Numbered from the stretch's first letter, positions 1 through 8,607 are shown. The stretch: 64,000 bases of DNA from AV40 sp035568175 (GCA_035568175.1 DATMON010000005.1:186001-250000), one strand, 5' to 3'. Notes: generated from the letters alone by a model not told the origin. Made by a program: numbers and translations.

Positions 1-1047
1 GGCGGCGAGCTTTTCCGCGCGATCACAGCCGGCGCCGACCCGAAAAAATGCACCTTCGCGGGAGTCGGCAAAGCGCGCGACGAAATTGAGTATGCGATCG
101 AGCAAGGCGTTTATAGCTTTAATGTCGAGAGCGAAGCCGAGCTTGAATACATCGACGAAATCGCCGGTGCGAAAAACTCGCGCGCGCCGATCGCGCTGCG
201 CATCAATCCCGATGTCGATCCGCACACGCATGCATACATTTCGACCGGCTCACACGAAAACAAATTCGGGATCGCGCTCAATGATGCGCCGCGGATTTAT
301 GAGCGCGCCGCAAAAATGCGGAACATCGACATCGTCGGGGTGCAGATGCACATCGGTTCGCAGATCACGGAGACGAAACCATTCGTCGACGCGATAGGAA
401 AAGTCGCGCCGCTTGTTCGCGGCTTGATATCGAAGCACGGAATCAAATTTTTCAGCATCGGTGGCGGAATGGGAATTATTTACCGCCACGCGCTCGAGAG
501 CGGCGCCGGGAAATGGTGGCACGAGCATGATGGCGAGCCGTCCGCATTTAGCGTTCGCGATTATGCAAATGCGATCGTTCCGTCTTTGCGCGATCTCGGC
601 GTCCGTGTCCTGATCGAGCCCGGCCGCTTCCTTGTGGGCAACGCCGGCGTGTTGCTCACGCGCGTGCGCTACATCAAGAAATCTGGGCAGAAAACATTCG
701 CGATCGTCGATGCCGGCATGAACGATTTGATTCGCCCTGGGCTGTATCAGAGTTATCACGAGATCGTCCCGGTCGAAGAAGGTAGGGGCGATTCACCGAA
801 TCGTCCGATCGACATCGTCGGGCCAGTTTGCGAGTCAGGCGATTTTTTTGCGCTCGACCGGGAGATGCCCGAAGTGCGCGAAGGCGATTTGCTCGCGATC
901 ATGAGTGCGGGCGCCTACGGATTCGTGATGGCATCGAACTACAATTCGCGCCCGCTGCCCGCGGAAGCGCTGGTGCGCGGCGATAAGGTCGCCGTGATCA
1001 GGAAACGGCAGACCTGGGAGGACTTGGTTCGGGGCGAGGCGGGGTGA
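1..1047 (+). CDS. lysA: Diaminopimelate decarboxylase (5' truncated by window edge)
   Basis: PLP-dependent decarboxylation of meso-diaminopimelate to lysine, the last step of the DAP pathway, in the cytosol. The frame is open from base 1, so the start and the N-terminal PLP-binding lysine region lie outside the window. Visible family marks in order are GGELFRA (substrate/dimer segment), HIGSQ, the glycine-rich SIGGGMGI phosphate-binding loop, EPGR, the CESGD active-site motif and the C-terminal AYGFVMASNYNSRPLP. About 348 residues are present, against roughly 410-420 for the family. The next gene follows after 56 bp on the same strand but is unrelated. The assignment is secure; only the 5' end is missing. 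Confidence 0.95.
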   Translation, partial: GGELFRAITAGADPKKCTFAGVGKARDEIEYAIEQGVYSFNVESEAELEYIDEIAGAKNSRAPIALRINPDVDPHTHAYISTGSHENKFGIALNDAPRIYERAAKMRNIDIVGVQMHIGSQITETKPFVDAIGKVAPLVRGLISKHGIKFFSIGGGMGIIYRHALESGAGKWWHEHDGEPSAFSVRDYANAIVPSLRDLGVRVLIEPGRFLVGNAGVLLTRVRYIKKSGQKTFAIVDAGMNDLIRPGLYQSYHEIVPVEEGRGDSPNRPIDIVGPVCESGDFFALDREMPEVREGDLLAIMSAGAYGFVMASNYNSRPLPAEALVRGDKVAVIRKRQTWEDLVRGEAG

Positions 1048-1103
1048 GCTGAAAAGTTGCAGATTTTCGTTTCCTGCATAAATACTGCTTCCCCTCGAAT
1101 TCA

Positions 1104-1835
1104 ATGAAACGCCTCCTCCTGATTGCGTCGTTGTCGATCCTGGCTCTGTCAGCCAAAGCGGGCGATAACGTCCCGAAAGGCGAATGGATCATCGTTGTCG
1201 GCGGGCCCTCACTAAAAGAATGGGAGCAATACAAGGCCCAGCCGCACGATCATTGGTGGGCGAATTTCGTCCGGGCCGCGCGTTTGCGGACGGAAAAACT
1301 GCGCGACGGCCTCGGCCCAAACGCGCCCATCACCTGGCTGGTTTATAAGCAGGGTTATCTCGATCGCGCGCCACAGGAACACCAGGACCTGATCACTTTC
1401 ATCGAGTCCGTCCGCGACAAATTCAATCTCAATCTGGTCTGGTTCCGGAACGGCGACGACGTCATCAATTATTTGAACAAGGGCGTGGATCGCAAACGCC
1501 AGAAAGTGGCCGGCTTCGAGTATTTCGGCCACTCGAACCGCGCCTGTTTCATGTTCGATTACAGCAGCAACGTGGACAGCGCGTCCAAATCGTTCCTGCA
1601 CGAGTCACAGCTGCGCCAAATCAATGGCTGGATCTTCGCCCGCAACGCCTACATCCAAAGCTGGGGTTGCCACACCGGCGAAGAGATGAGCGAATGGTGG
1701 TATCGCGCCACCGGGACGAAGATGATCGGCGCGCTCGGCAAAACGCAGTTCATGATGGAAGAACTGCCGGTCCTCACTTCGCCCGGCGGTAAATGGGTCA
1801 CAGCGCCGGAGAAGCTGACGACCAAGACAAACTAA
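1104..1835 (+). CDS. Exported hypothetical protein with caspase-like His/Cys arrangement
   Basis: The 243-residue protein begins with a clear signal peptide (MKRLLLIASLSILALSAKA), so it is exported. I do not recognise a named family. A Gly-His-Ser segment (EYFGHSN, His143) lies about 46 residues before a Ser-Trp-Gly-Cys-His-Thr-Gly segment (Cys189). This resembles the spacing of the catalytic His and Cys of clan CD (caspase/CHAT-like) peptidases, where His follows one beta strand and Cys the next. That reading is inference from two motifs only. It stands alone, 56 bp after lysA, and is followed by about 180 bp without a gene. Confidence 0.75.
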   Translation: MKRLLLIASLSILALSAKAGDNVPKGEWIIVVGGPSLKEWEQYKAQPHDHWWANFVRAARLRTEKLRDGLGPNAPITWLVYKQGYLDRAPQEHQDLITFIESVRDKFNLNLVWFRNGDDVINYLNKGVDRKRQKVAGFEYFGHSNRACFMFDYSSNVDSASKSFLHESQLRQINGWIFARNAYIQSWGCHTGEEMSEWWYRATGTKMIGALGKTQFMMEELPVLTSPGGKWVTAPEKLTTKTN

Positions 1836-2014
1836 GTTTCGAATTTCCGCTGTCGTCCTGTAGCGGCAGCCGTGTTCATCGCCACGGGAACCTGATCCTT
1901 TTTTACCGACGGCAGCATCAGCGATTTGAAAACTGTGGCGGCTAAGGTGCCAGTCAAATAACTGAGCTTGAATTTTGACCCGAAATCGGGGATGCAATTG
2001 CGAATAGAGTATTG

Positions 2015-2218
2015 ATGAAAGCCGACGACGAAAAGGGGATCAGCGTAATTCTAATTTATACGGCCTTGCTTTTCTTCCTGCTCGGCCTGGCCGCGCGGAT
2101 GAAAATGAATTTCCATCATCGGATGGAACTTTCGACTGCCGGATTCGTCGTGGCCGCGGTGCTGGCGACCCTCGCGCTCGTGCTCTTCCTCTTTTCGTTG
2201 CGGAAGCGTCGCGGCTGA
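2015..2218 (+). CDS. Small two-helix membrane protein
   Basis: A 67-residue protein with two predicted membrane helices (about residues 10-28 and 42-60) joined by a short loop (KMNFHHRMELSTA) and ending in a basic tail (RKRRG). No family is recognised. I chose the ATG at 2015 over an upstream TTG. There is no strong ribosome binding site, so the gene call is moderate. It converges on the methyltransferase gene, and a palindromic repeat lies between the two. Confidence 0.5.
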   Translation: MKADDEKGISVILIYTALLFFLLGLAARMKMNFHHRMELSTAGFVVAAVLATLALVLFLFSLRKRRG

Positions 2219-2229
2219 TTTGAATTTTT

Positions 2230-2304
2230 GGAGGGACGCGCTCCGTCGCGTCCGACGAGATCAGATCGGTCGATTCAGGCGGACGACACGGAGATCGTCC
2301 CTCC
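2230..2304. repeat. Palindromic double-hairpin repeat element
   Basis: Terminal arms GGAGGGACG (2230-2238) and CGTCCCTCC (2296-2304) are perfect reverse complements. Inside, GGACGCG (2234-2240) pairs with CGCGTCC (2247-2253). The element lies between convergent genes and runs into the 3' end of the methyltransferase gene, so that protein's last residues are element-derived. It could act as a bidirectional terminator. It belongs to a loose family of gene-end palindromes in this window. Confidence 0.7.
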
Positions 2305-2919
2305 ATGCTTCAAATAAACCCGCTCGCCGTCAACGCGCGCACCGCGGTTCAAAAAAAAGTCGCTTACTTCCACCGGAAAGTATCGCTTGTCCTTGCCGGA
2401 GTTGATCTCGAGCAAGATTTCGCCGCCAGGGTTGAGATGTCGATCCAAGTCGTCCAGGAAAAATTTCCACTCTTCCGGGTTCCAACCACGCGACTCATCT
2501 TCACTGCGATTAAACGCGCCAGAAAAACCGGTGATCAAATCGAACTTGCGACCGAACTCCGGCAAGGGCTGGAACGCCCGGATTTTCCAGGTCTCGCGCT
2601 CCAGGCCGAAGAGCTCAATCAACTCGTTCGAAAGCGGAAAATCTCCGACATCGAGGCCGAGGCATTTATGACCCGATTGTTTGGCCAGAAATAAGAAAAA
2701 ACCGGCGCCGCAGCCAAGATCGAGAATCTGTTTGGGCGGCGAGCGGTCCAATTTCAGTTCTCGGACGCGCGGGATATTGATTTTCAGCCAGTGCTCGACA
2801 TCGGCATACTTTGCGTATCGATCGCTTGAACCGGCATAGCGCTGTTGAATGTCGCGCAACCGTTGATTGTCGATCTTGGAGAGAAAAGGTTCGATTCGAC
2901 CGCGCCCGAAAAATCTCAC
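2275..2919 (-). CDS. Class I SAM-dependent methyltransferase
   Basis: A 214-residue protein with the Rossmann SAM-binding motif I ILDLGCGAGFFL near residue 66 and the acidic motif II (CLGLDVGD) after the second strand. A later hydrophobic segment (GGEILLEIN) is typical of motif VI. The substrate cannot be told from sequence. It sits alone between two short intergenic regions. Its final codons overlap the palindromic repeat at 2230-2304, so the C-terminus may have been extended or replaced by the repeat. The opposite strand also shows open frames here, which I treat as shadows. Confidence 0.85.
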   Translation of the reverse strand: MRFFGRGRIEPFLSKIDNQRLRDIQQRYAGSSDRYAKYADVEHWLKINIPRVRELKLDRSPPKQILDLGCGAGFFLFLAKQSGHKCLGLDVGDFPLSNELIELFGLERETWKIRAFQPLPEFGRKFDLITGFSGAFNRSEDESRGWNPEEWKFFLDDLDRHLNPGGEILLEINSGKDKRYFPVEVSDFFLNRGARVDGERVYLKHGGTISVSSA

Positions 2920-3050
2920 CCGCCAAAGTTAGGCTGGCACAGCGCTGATGTCTTTCTGAATTTCTAGCAATTGGATGCAGGGTCACGTTGCAAAAATGGC
3001 GGCAGACCGTTTCCAGCCGCCGCCATTTTCCTCCCTTATGGCCCCTGAAG

Positions 3051-3446
3051 TTATTCCTTCATCGCGTTGTGCATTTCCTGCATCGCGTTGCGCATGTCTT
3101 GGTGCGCTTTTTGCAGGTCGTCGAATTTCTTCTGTTGATCGGATGTCAGGAGCGGACGGATCTGCGACATCGTTTTGTCGATAATCGTATGGGTCTTATC
3201 CATCGCATCCTTGTGAATGGCGACGATCTGCGGCCGGGCCTGATCGATCAGCGGTTGGACCTTCGACTGTTGCTCGGCCGTCAGATTTAAGGCCTTGGTC
3301 AAATGTCCCATTGCCAATCCCGGGCCCTGCCAGCCACCGTGGCGTCCGCCAAATCCACCCTCGGCGTTGGCGAACGAGTAACCAGCGGCCGCGAGCGCGC
3401 CGATCGCTGCGAATGTAAGTAAGTTTCGTTTCATATTTGTTTTCAT
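3051..3446 (-). CDS. Spy/CpxP-like periplasmic LTxxQ protein
   Basis: A 131-residue protein with a signal peptide (MKRNLLTFAAIGALAAAGYSFANA), a Gly-rich stretch, then two LTxxQ-type repeats (LTAEQ 55-59, LTSDQ 100-104) within alpha-helical sequence. This is the pattern of the Spy/CpxP and heavy-metal-sensor proteins, small periplasmic chaperones or sensors induced by envelope stress or metals. Two Met codons are possible (residues 1 and 5); neither has a strong ribosome site. It is divergent from the sigma factor operon at 3595, which encodes another LTxxQ protein, so the two units probably share a regulatory theme. Confidence 0.82.
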   Translation of the reverse strand: MKTNMKRNLLTFAAIGALAAAGYSFANAEGGFGGRHGGWQGPGLAMGHLTKALNLTAEQQSKVQPLIDQARPQIVAIHKDAMDKTHTIIDKTMSQIRPLLTSDQQKKFDDLQKAHQDMRNAMQEMHNAMKE

Positions 3447-3594
3447 TTGAATGGTTCGGATTGTTTCATAAGTCGTGACCGCGCGCCGGGCGCGTTGGTT
3501 ACATCAATTTTTATCCGCCTTGCAGCCATGAAACCTGTAACCGCCACGCATCCACACCCGTCATTGTCAGTAGTGTGGATACGACTTCGACGAC

Positions 3595-4176
3595 ATGGAT
3601 GATTCTGACGCAGATGCGCTGGTTCAGGCCGCGCTGCGCCATGACGATGAAGCGGCTCGCGAATTGCTTCGGCGCCTTTATCCGCTTGTCGCGAAAATGG
3701 TCCGCTCACATCGACCGCGACGAACTAGTGAAGAGGATCTTTGCCAAATGATTTTCATCAAAATCTTTCAAAAGCTTTCCCAATTTTCCGGCAAAGTGCC
3801 GATCGAGCACTGGGTCTCGCGCATTGCCGTCAACACCTGCCTGAGTCAGATCGAAGCCGAGAAAGTTCGTCCCGAAGTGCGTCATGCCGACCTGAGCGAA
3901 GAGGAGCAGGCAGTTGTGGAAAATCTTGCCACCTCGTCCGACGAACTGGCCCCGGACCGGCAATTAGCATCACGCCAGCTGGTCGAACATTTGCTTCAGA
4001 TGCTCAAGCCGGTCGAACGCCTGATTATCGATTTGCTTTACTTGCAAGGCCGTTCCGTCGAAGAAATCCACAAGATTACTGGCCTGGGCACGGCCGCGAT
4101 TAAGGTTCGCGCGTTTCGGGCCCGGCAGAAAATGAAAAACCAACTCACAAAGGTGTCGGCTGCGAAAAATCTATGA
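3595..4176 (+). CDS. ECF-type RNA polymerase sigma factor
   Basis: The 193-residue protein has sigma region 2 (EEDLCQMIFIKIFQKLSQFSGKVPIEHWVSRIAVNTCLSQI, about residues 45-85) and region 4 (LKPVERLIIDLLYLQGRSVEEIHKITGLGTAAIKVRAFRARQKMK, about 135-180) with no region 3. This is the extracytoplasmic-function sigma architecture. It is the first gene of a three-gene operon in which each stop overlaps the next start by 4 bp (ATGA). The gene order sigma / small membrane protein / LTxxQ protein resembles metal- or envelope-responsive Cnr-like modules, which is inference. Confidence 0.92.
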   Translation: MDDSDADALVQAALRHDDEAARELLRRLYPLVAKMVRSHRPRRTSEEDLCQMIFIKIFQKLSQFSGKVPIEHWVSRIAVNTCLSQIEAEKVRPEVRHADLSEEEQAVVENLATSSDELAPDRQLASRQLVEHLLQMLKPVERLIIDLLYLQGRSVEEIHKITGLGTAAIKVRAFRARQKMKNQLTKVSAAKNL

Positions 4177-4499
4177 ACCCGCCTTCACAAAACTCCGGCG
4201 CGGCACGCGATGTCGATCTTGATCGGTTACTGCGCTCCGCGGCGCAGGCGAAAGAGGAGGCGCCCGCAGAGATGCCGTTTGGTTTCGACACCCGCGTGAT
4301 CGCGCTCTCGCGTCGAAACGGAAATGGTCCCGCCGTCGCGGGACTCCTGCGTCGAATTGCGCTTGCTGCCGCCGCCGTGATTGTTTTGGCGACCGCCGGC
4401 GCCTGGATCGAGTTCAATCAGGACGGCGACCCAATCGGGGCGTCCGGGAACGAATTCGCCATCGCCGATTCAGCCATTCAAGATGAGGTTGCCCAATGA
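4173..4499 (+). CDS. Single-pass membrane protein, candidate anti-sigma factor
   Basis: A 108-residue protein with a cytoplasmic N-terminal half (residues 1-55, acidic then basic), one membrane helix (about LRRIALAAAAVIVLATAGAWI, 65-85) and a short acidic C-terminal tail. It overlaps the sigma gene by 4 bp and the next gene by 4 bp, so it is translationally coupled to both. Membrane topology and position fit an anti-sigma factor that holds the ECF sigma at the membrane. No zinc-binding anti-sigma motif (HxxxCxxC) is present, so the role is inferred from context only. Confidence 0.75.
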   Translation: MNPPSQNSGAARDVDLDRLLRSAAQAKEEAPAEMPFGFDTRVIALSRRNGNGPAVAGLLRRIALAAAAVIVLATAGAWIEFNQDGDPIGASGNEFAIADSAIQDEVAQ

Positions 4500-4924
4500 A
4501 TAGCGCGCTGAAATGGAAATTGATCGCCGGCTTCTTGCTGGTGTTTCTGGCCGGCGGCGCCACTGGCGTATTCTTCAGCGCGGCCACGGCGCAGCGCTTC
4601 TTTTTCGGGCCGCATCGTCACGGTTTTGCCGCTCAGGCGATGAAGAACCGTTTGCAATGGCAACTTCGTTTGACGGACGAACAGATGGCTAAAATTTCCC
4701 CGATCATCGAGAAGACCGGCGCCAAGCTCGAAGAAATCCGAGGCGACACCGGGAGGCGCGTTCGCGAAACCATTGCCGAAGCGCACCGCGAGATTGCGCC
4801 GAATCTCACGCCGGAGCAGCAGCAGCGCTTGAAACAGATGCAAGAACAACATCGTCGTTGGTTGCAACATCGGCAAAGACCGGCGCGCGTTTCTCCCGCC
4901 CCTGTAGAAGCGTCTCCCGAATAA
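4496..4924 (+). CDS. Membrane-anchored Spy/heavy-metal-sensor-like LTxxQ protein
   Basis: A 142-residue protein with an N-terminal membrane anchor or signal (residues 8-30) followed by a helical periplasmic domain with two LTxxQ motifs (LTDEQ 59-63, LTPEQ 104-108) and a Gln/His/Arg-rich end. In CnrX-like sensors such a domain senses metal or misfolded protein and controls the anti-sigma factor. Here it closes the sigma operon with a 4-bp overlap. The divergent Spy-like gene at 3051 has the same motif pair. Function in stress sensing is inference from family and context. Confidence 0.82.
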   Translation: MNSALKWKLIAGFLLVFLAGGATGVFFSAATAQRFFFGPHRHGFAAQAMKNRLQWQLRLTDEQMAKISPIIEKTGAKLEEIRGDTGRRVRETIAEAHREIAPNLTPEQQQRLKQMQEQHRRWLQHRQRPARVSPAPVEASPE

Positions 4925-4928
4925 CGGA

Positions 4929-5579
4929 TCAAGCTCTTTGCGCGGCGCGTGCCAGTAAATCGCGCACTTCGTCGTCGCTCGTTTGCGAGAAATCTTCGTA
5001 ATACTGTCCGACCGCCTGGAAAAATTCCGGCTCGCTCGCACAAACGACTTCATCAGCTTCATCCTCGAACTCGCGACACGTGTCCGGCGGCCCGACCGGA
5101 ACTGCCACGACGATCTTCGCCGCACCGCGTTGCCGCAACGCCTTGACCGCAGCGTGCATGGTTGCGCCTGTCGCCAATCCATCATCGATGAGAATAACAG
5201 TGCGTCCGCGAAGCTCCGGCGCCGGCCGTCCATCGCGGTAGCTTTGCTCGCGGCGTTCGAGTTCTCGCGTTTCGCGCTGGGTGACCGATTCAATGATTTC
5301 ATCCGCATTCGGCAACGCGCGCGCGACGTCGTCATTCAGAACGCGCACGCCGCCGGAAGCGATCGCGCCGACGGCAAGTTCTTCAAACCCCGGCACGCCG
5401 AGCTTGCGAACGATGAAGACATCGAGCGGAACACGAAGCGCTTGCGCGACTTCGTAAGCGACTGGCACGCCCCCGCGCGGCAAGCCGAGTACGATGATGT
5501 CGTCGCGTCCGGCGTACTTAGAGAGCTTTACTCCAAGCAAACGACCGGCTTCGGCGCGATTTGGAAAAGCTCCTTCCAT
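4929..5579 (-). CDS. Phosphoribosyltransferase-fold protein
   Basis: A 216-residue protein with the PRPP-binding signature of type I phosphoribosyltransferases, VILIDDGLATGATM (about residues 127-140), and an N-terminal GLPRGGVPVAYEVA loop typical of the predicted phosphoribosyltransferase group COG1926. The substrate is unknown for this group. It lies 7 bp downstream of the next minus-strand gene (5587-6087) and converges on the Spy-like gene with only 4 bp between stops. Confidence 0.88.
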   Translation of the reverse strand: MEGAFPNRAEAGRLLGVKLSKYAGRDDIIVLGLPRGGVPVAYEVAQALRVPLDVFIVRKLGVPGFEELAVGAIASGGVRVLNDDVARALPNADEIIESVTQRETRELERREQSYRDGRPAPELRGRTVILIDDGLATGATMHAAVKALRQRGAAKIVVAVPVGPPDTCREFEDEADEVVCASEPEFFQAVGQYYEDFSQTSDDEVRDLLARAAQRA

Positions 5580-5586
5580 GCGACGG

Positions 5587-6087
5587 TCACGGTTTTCCGC
5601 GAATCACCTCACTCAGCGGAACGGCTTCGGCAATCGGTTCCGTCGCTTCAAGATAATCCCGAAAGCCGGCGGCAAACATTCCACGGCGAAGCGACCACCA
5701 AGTTTTCACGCCCGGTCGATGGCAGTACGCACGAATGTAAAGATCCCAACCTTGCCATTGTTCGCGCTCGAGCGTGCCCTGGCGCTGCTGGAACCAAGCG
5801 TTTTCGAAAAGCTTGAATAACGTAAAGAGAACGGCGCTGGCTCGTAAGCGATCTTCTTCAGTCGCTCCATGCCAATCTTCGACGGCGGCGGTAAACGCGC
5901 GCGTTTGGGCAGGATCACTCGCTTGCGGGCCAAGCAGCGCAATCAGCGAGCCAGTAAGGGAATCGACAACGATCGATCGCTGCGACCGCGTGTTCTGGCG
6001 GATCTGCGCCGCCAGATAAAACAGCGACGCAATCACCCCGATCGCGGCGATCAATTGCGCGACCGCATTGATCGTCTCCAAATTCAC
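5587..6087 (-). CDS. Hypothetical protein with N-terminal membrane helix
   Basis: A 166-residue protein. Residues 8-28 (AVAQLIAAIGVIASLFYLAAQI) form one membrane helix, followed by a soluble, helix-rich domain with several Trp residues (WHGATEEDR, WQGWDLYIRAYCHRPGVKTWW). Similar anchor-plus-helical proteins of unknown function are common, but I cannot name a family with confidence. It probably shares a transcript with the phosphoribosyltransferase gene 7 bp downstream. Confidence 0.75.
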   Translation of the reverse strand: MNLETINAVAQLIAAIGVIASLFYLAAQIRQNTRSQRSIVVDSLTGSLIALLGPQASDPAQTRAFTAAVEDWHGATEEDRLRASAVLFTLFKLFENAWFQQRQGTLEREQWQGWDLYIRAYCHRPGVKTWWSLRRGMFAAGFRDYLEATEPIAEAVPLSEVIRGKP

Positions 6088-6177
6088 GTCCTCGCGTCTA
6101 CCAAAGAGAGCGCGAATGCGCGAGTCTGAAGGAAGATCTCGACGTAAGTGATCTTCCGCTTCCTCTTAATCTTCTTT

Positions 6178-6231
6178 TGTAGCCGTCGCCCTGTGGGCGA
6201 CGTGCGCGTTTCGCACAGCGAAACAGCTACA
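6178..6231. repeat. TGTAG...CTACA double-hairpin element
   Basis: A 54-bp element with terminal TGTAGC / GCTACA. It holds two internal hairpins: CGTCGCCC (6184-6191) with GGGCGACG (6195-6202), and GTTTCG (6208-6213) with CGAAAC (6219-6224). It starts 2 bp beyond the stop codon of the peptidase gene at 6234, so it could terminate or protect that transcript. The same design recurs at 21854-21912 and 46819-46947. Confidence 0.8.
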
Positions 6232-6233
6232 CT

Positions 6234-7718
6234 TTATCTTGGCAACGGCTGTTCCGAATTCGCCAGCGCGTAGGCCCAAACCGCGACGATCGCGGAATTC
6301 TCAGCCAGTTCCTTCGGCACAATCTTGTCGAGCGTGTCCGCCGCCGTGTGGTGGTAATTAAAATAGAACCGGCTGTCCTGGATCGGCGCGAACGCGGGCA
6401 CGCCTGCTTTCTCCATCGGCTCAATGTCAGCACCGGCATGCTCGGAAAGTGCCAGCATCCCGGCGCCGGATTCCTGGAGAATCGCCGCGACTGGTTTCAA
6501 CATCGCTTTCACTTCCGGTTTCGCTTTGACGTTGAGACCGATCGGATGTCCGGCCCCGTTATCGGTTTCCATCGTCGCGAAATGGTTCGCCCAATCTTTC
6601 TCATGATCTTTGGCGTATTGCTTGGAGCCGGCACTTCCGTTCTCTTCGTTCATCCACGCGATCACGCGGATGGTGCGCTTAGGTTTCAAACGCAGTTTCT
6701 GAATCAGATTCGCCGCTTCCATCGAAACGGCGACGCCGGCGCCGTCGTCGATCGCCCCCGTTCCCAGATCCCACGAATCCAAATGACCGGAAACAATCAC
6801 GACTTGCTCTGGATGTTCGCTGCCTTTGATATCCCCGATTACGTTTGCGCTTTCCACGTCCGGCAACGTTTGCGGCGTTAACACCAGTTTCATTTTTACC
6901 GGACCTTGCTTTACAAGATCGACAATCAGATCGGCGTCCTCGGCCGTGACCGCGCCCGCCGGGATTTTCGGCGCGTCGTCCGCGTATTTTGTCTGGCCGG
7001 TGTGCGGGATTCGGTAATCCGCGCCACCGACTGATCGAATTAAACACGCAACCGCACCTTGCTGCGCCGCCGCGCTCGGGCCGTCACTCCGATAAACAAC
7101 TGCTTCGCCGTAAGCTTCGCCGCCGCGGCCTTCGGCAGCAATCCGTTTGTCGAAGGGATAATTGAACAGCACAATCTTGCCCGCGACTTTTTCCCGCGGC
7201 ATCGCTTTCAGTTCGTCGAAAGTTTTCACGGCAACTACCTCGGCCGTGATTCCATCCGTCGGCGTTGCGACGCTTCCACCAAGCGCGCACAGGACGATTT
7301 TCTGGGTCGTGTTTGACGCCATTCCCGGAAATTGCACCAGCGCGGCGGTTTCTTCGCCACGGACCCAATGCGGCACCATCACTTTTTCCAGCTGCACCTC
7401 GCAGCCGACCGCTTTCAATTCGCCCGCGACATACTCCACCGCTTTCGCGGCCTGCGCCGAGCCGGTCAATCGCGGGCCAATGTTGTCCGCTAGATGCGCG
7501 ACCTGCCGATACGCGTAATCGCTGCTCAACGCCGCTTGTTGCAGCTGCTTCAGGTCGGCCAGTGTTTGCGTTGAAAAGACAACCGGCGTCGCGGCCGGCG
7601 TCGGTGTCGCCGACGATTGTTCCTGCGGACTGCCGCTCTGCGCACGACACGGCGAAATCCACGCGAGCAAGAGAGCTCCGAATACACCGATGGAATAGAC
7701 GAAACAAAGCGGACGCAT
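6234..7718 (-). CDS. Secreted M28-family zinc aminopeptidase
   Basis: A 494-residue protein. I start at the Met at 7718 because it opens a signal peptide (MRPLCFVYSIGVFGALLLAWISPCRA) and because the longer frame would overlap the upstream gene. A Pro/Ala/Thr-rich linker is followed by an M28 peptidase with an inserted PA domain. The visible metal ligands are HLDSWD and the following AIDDGAG Asp, the EE of WMNEENGS, the Asp of METDNGAG, and the His of YHHTAADT. It most resembles the glutamate carboxypeptidase-like M28 group. It is probably exported to the periplasm to hydrolyse peptides. It lies 55 bp after the lipoprotein gene on the same strand. Confidence 0.9.
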   Translation of the reverse strand: MRPLCFVYSIGVFGALLLAWISPCRAQSGSPQEQSSATPTPAATPVVFSTQTLADLKQLQQAALSSDYAYRQVAHLADNIGPRLTGSAQAAKAVEYVAGELKAVGCEVQLEKVMVPHWVRGEETAALVQFPGMASNTTQKIVLCALGGSVATPTDGITAEVVAVKTFDELKAMPREKVAGKIVLFNYPFDKRIAAEGRGGEAYGEAVVYRSDGPSAAAQQGAVACLIRSVGGADYRIPHTGQTKYADDAPKIPAGAVTAEDADLIVDLVKQGPVKMKLVLTPQTLPDVESANVIGDIKGSEHPEQVVIVSGHLDSWDLGTGAIDDGAGVAVSMEAANLIQKLRLKPKRTIRVIAWMNEENGSAGSKQYAKDHEKDWANHFATMETDNGAGHPIGLNVKAKPEVKAMLKPVAAILQESGAGMLALSEHAGADIEPMEKAGVPAFAPIQDSRFYFNYHHTAADTLDKIVPKELAENSAIVAVWAYALANSEQPLPR

Positions 7719-7773
7719 TCCACAGCCTGTCAGAAACCATCGCGCGATCAAGCGCCTGACCGCTGCCCAGAGG

Positions 7774-8523
7774 TCAGAGCTTTTCGAAAATTGATTCGTT
7801 GAGCGGTGGATTAACTTTAATCGTGCTGACCTTCGCGGTTTCGAGTTGTTTCCCGGTCTTGAGATCGATCTCGGTCGAAGCAAAAGCGAATCGAACGCCG
7901 GAAACCTCGCGAAAATCCGAGCTCCGCTGTTCGATCGTGGTCGGAGTTGGATCAACATCGACATGGAGCGGGCGAACATCACGGCGGCGCGTGATCAACC
8001 AGCTTTCTGGATCGACATAAAGCGTGGTGGTGTAACCGTCGCTCAAGGTCAATCGAAGCGCGTAATATTCGATGCCATCAAGCTTCTCGCGACCAACCAG
8101 TTCAACGCGATGACCATGCTCCTTGAGTTCGTGCAAGCCAAAGAGCTTGCCGGGAAGTTGGACGCCATGACGTAACGCCGCAGTGGCTTTTGGCGAAGCG
8201 TCTTCTCGCTCGTCGTCGTCTCCAACGTGCCAACCATTCTCACCGTCGAACGCTTCCGTAAAAACACGTTTCCCCCCAGTCTGCACATCGATCCGCATCC
8301 GGCCCGGGCGCGCTGCCCGATAAATGCCGTCCACTTCAAAGCCAGGATCGACAATGTGCAGATTAACTTCGATCGACTGCACCGCCTCAATGGCGGCGGC
8401 ACCGCCAGTGGCTCTGGTATTGCGCTCGATCACGTCATCAACTGTCAGCGGATGGCGATCGCATCCGAGAAGCGCGATCGTCGCGCCAATTAGACAGAGA
8501 AACTTCGTCGTCTTGGTAGCCAT
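7774..8523 (-). CDS. Lipoprotein, LolA/outer-membrane-lipoprotein-sorting-like fold
   Basis: A 249-residue protein with a lipoprotein signal ending in the lipobox LLGC (Cys about residue 21), so it is anchored to a membrane from the periplasmic side. The mature part (VDDVIERNTRATGGAAAIEAVQSIEVN...GRMRIDVQTGG...GENGW) matches the pattern of LolA/RseB-like half-barrel proteins often found beside peptidases. The function is unknown and the fold call is inference from these motifs. It is followed by the M28 peptidase gene in the same direction. Confidence 0.78.
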   Translation of the reverse strand: MATKTTKFLCLIGATIALLGCDRHPLTVDDVIERNTRATGGAAAIEAVQSIEVNLHIVDPGFEVDGIYRAARPGRMRIDVQTGGKRVFTEAFDGENGWHVGDDDEREDASPKATAALRHGVQLPGKLFGLHELKEHGHRVELVGREKLDGIEYYALRLTLSDGYTTTLYVDPESWLITRRRDVRPLHVDVDPTPTTIEQRSSDFREVSGVRFAFASTEIDLKTGKQLETAKVSTIKVNPPLNESIFEKL

Positions 8524-8607
8524 TCAGGGATGAGACGCCGCTGGAGACAAAATTTGTTTGGGCCAAGGACAACTAAGCGCGCCGAAAGCGCCGTTCAACC
8601 TCCGCAG

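Noticed and set aside
2305..2694. Plus-strand 129-residue frame
   Set aside because: It lies fully antisense to a methyltransferase gene with clear SAM motifs; a shadow.
7719..7982. N-terminal extension of the M28 peptidase
   Set aside because: It would overlap the lipoprotein gene in another frame and precede an evident signal peptide start at 7718.
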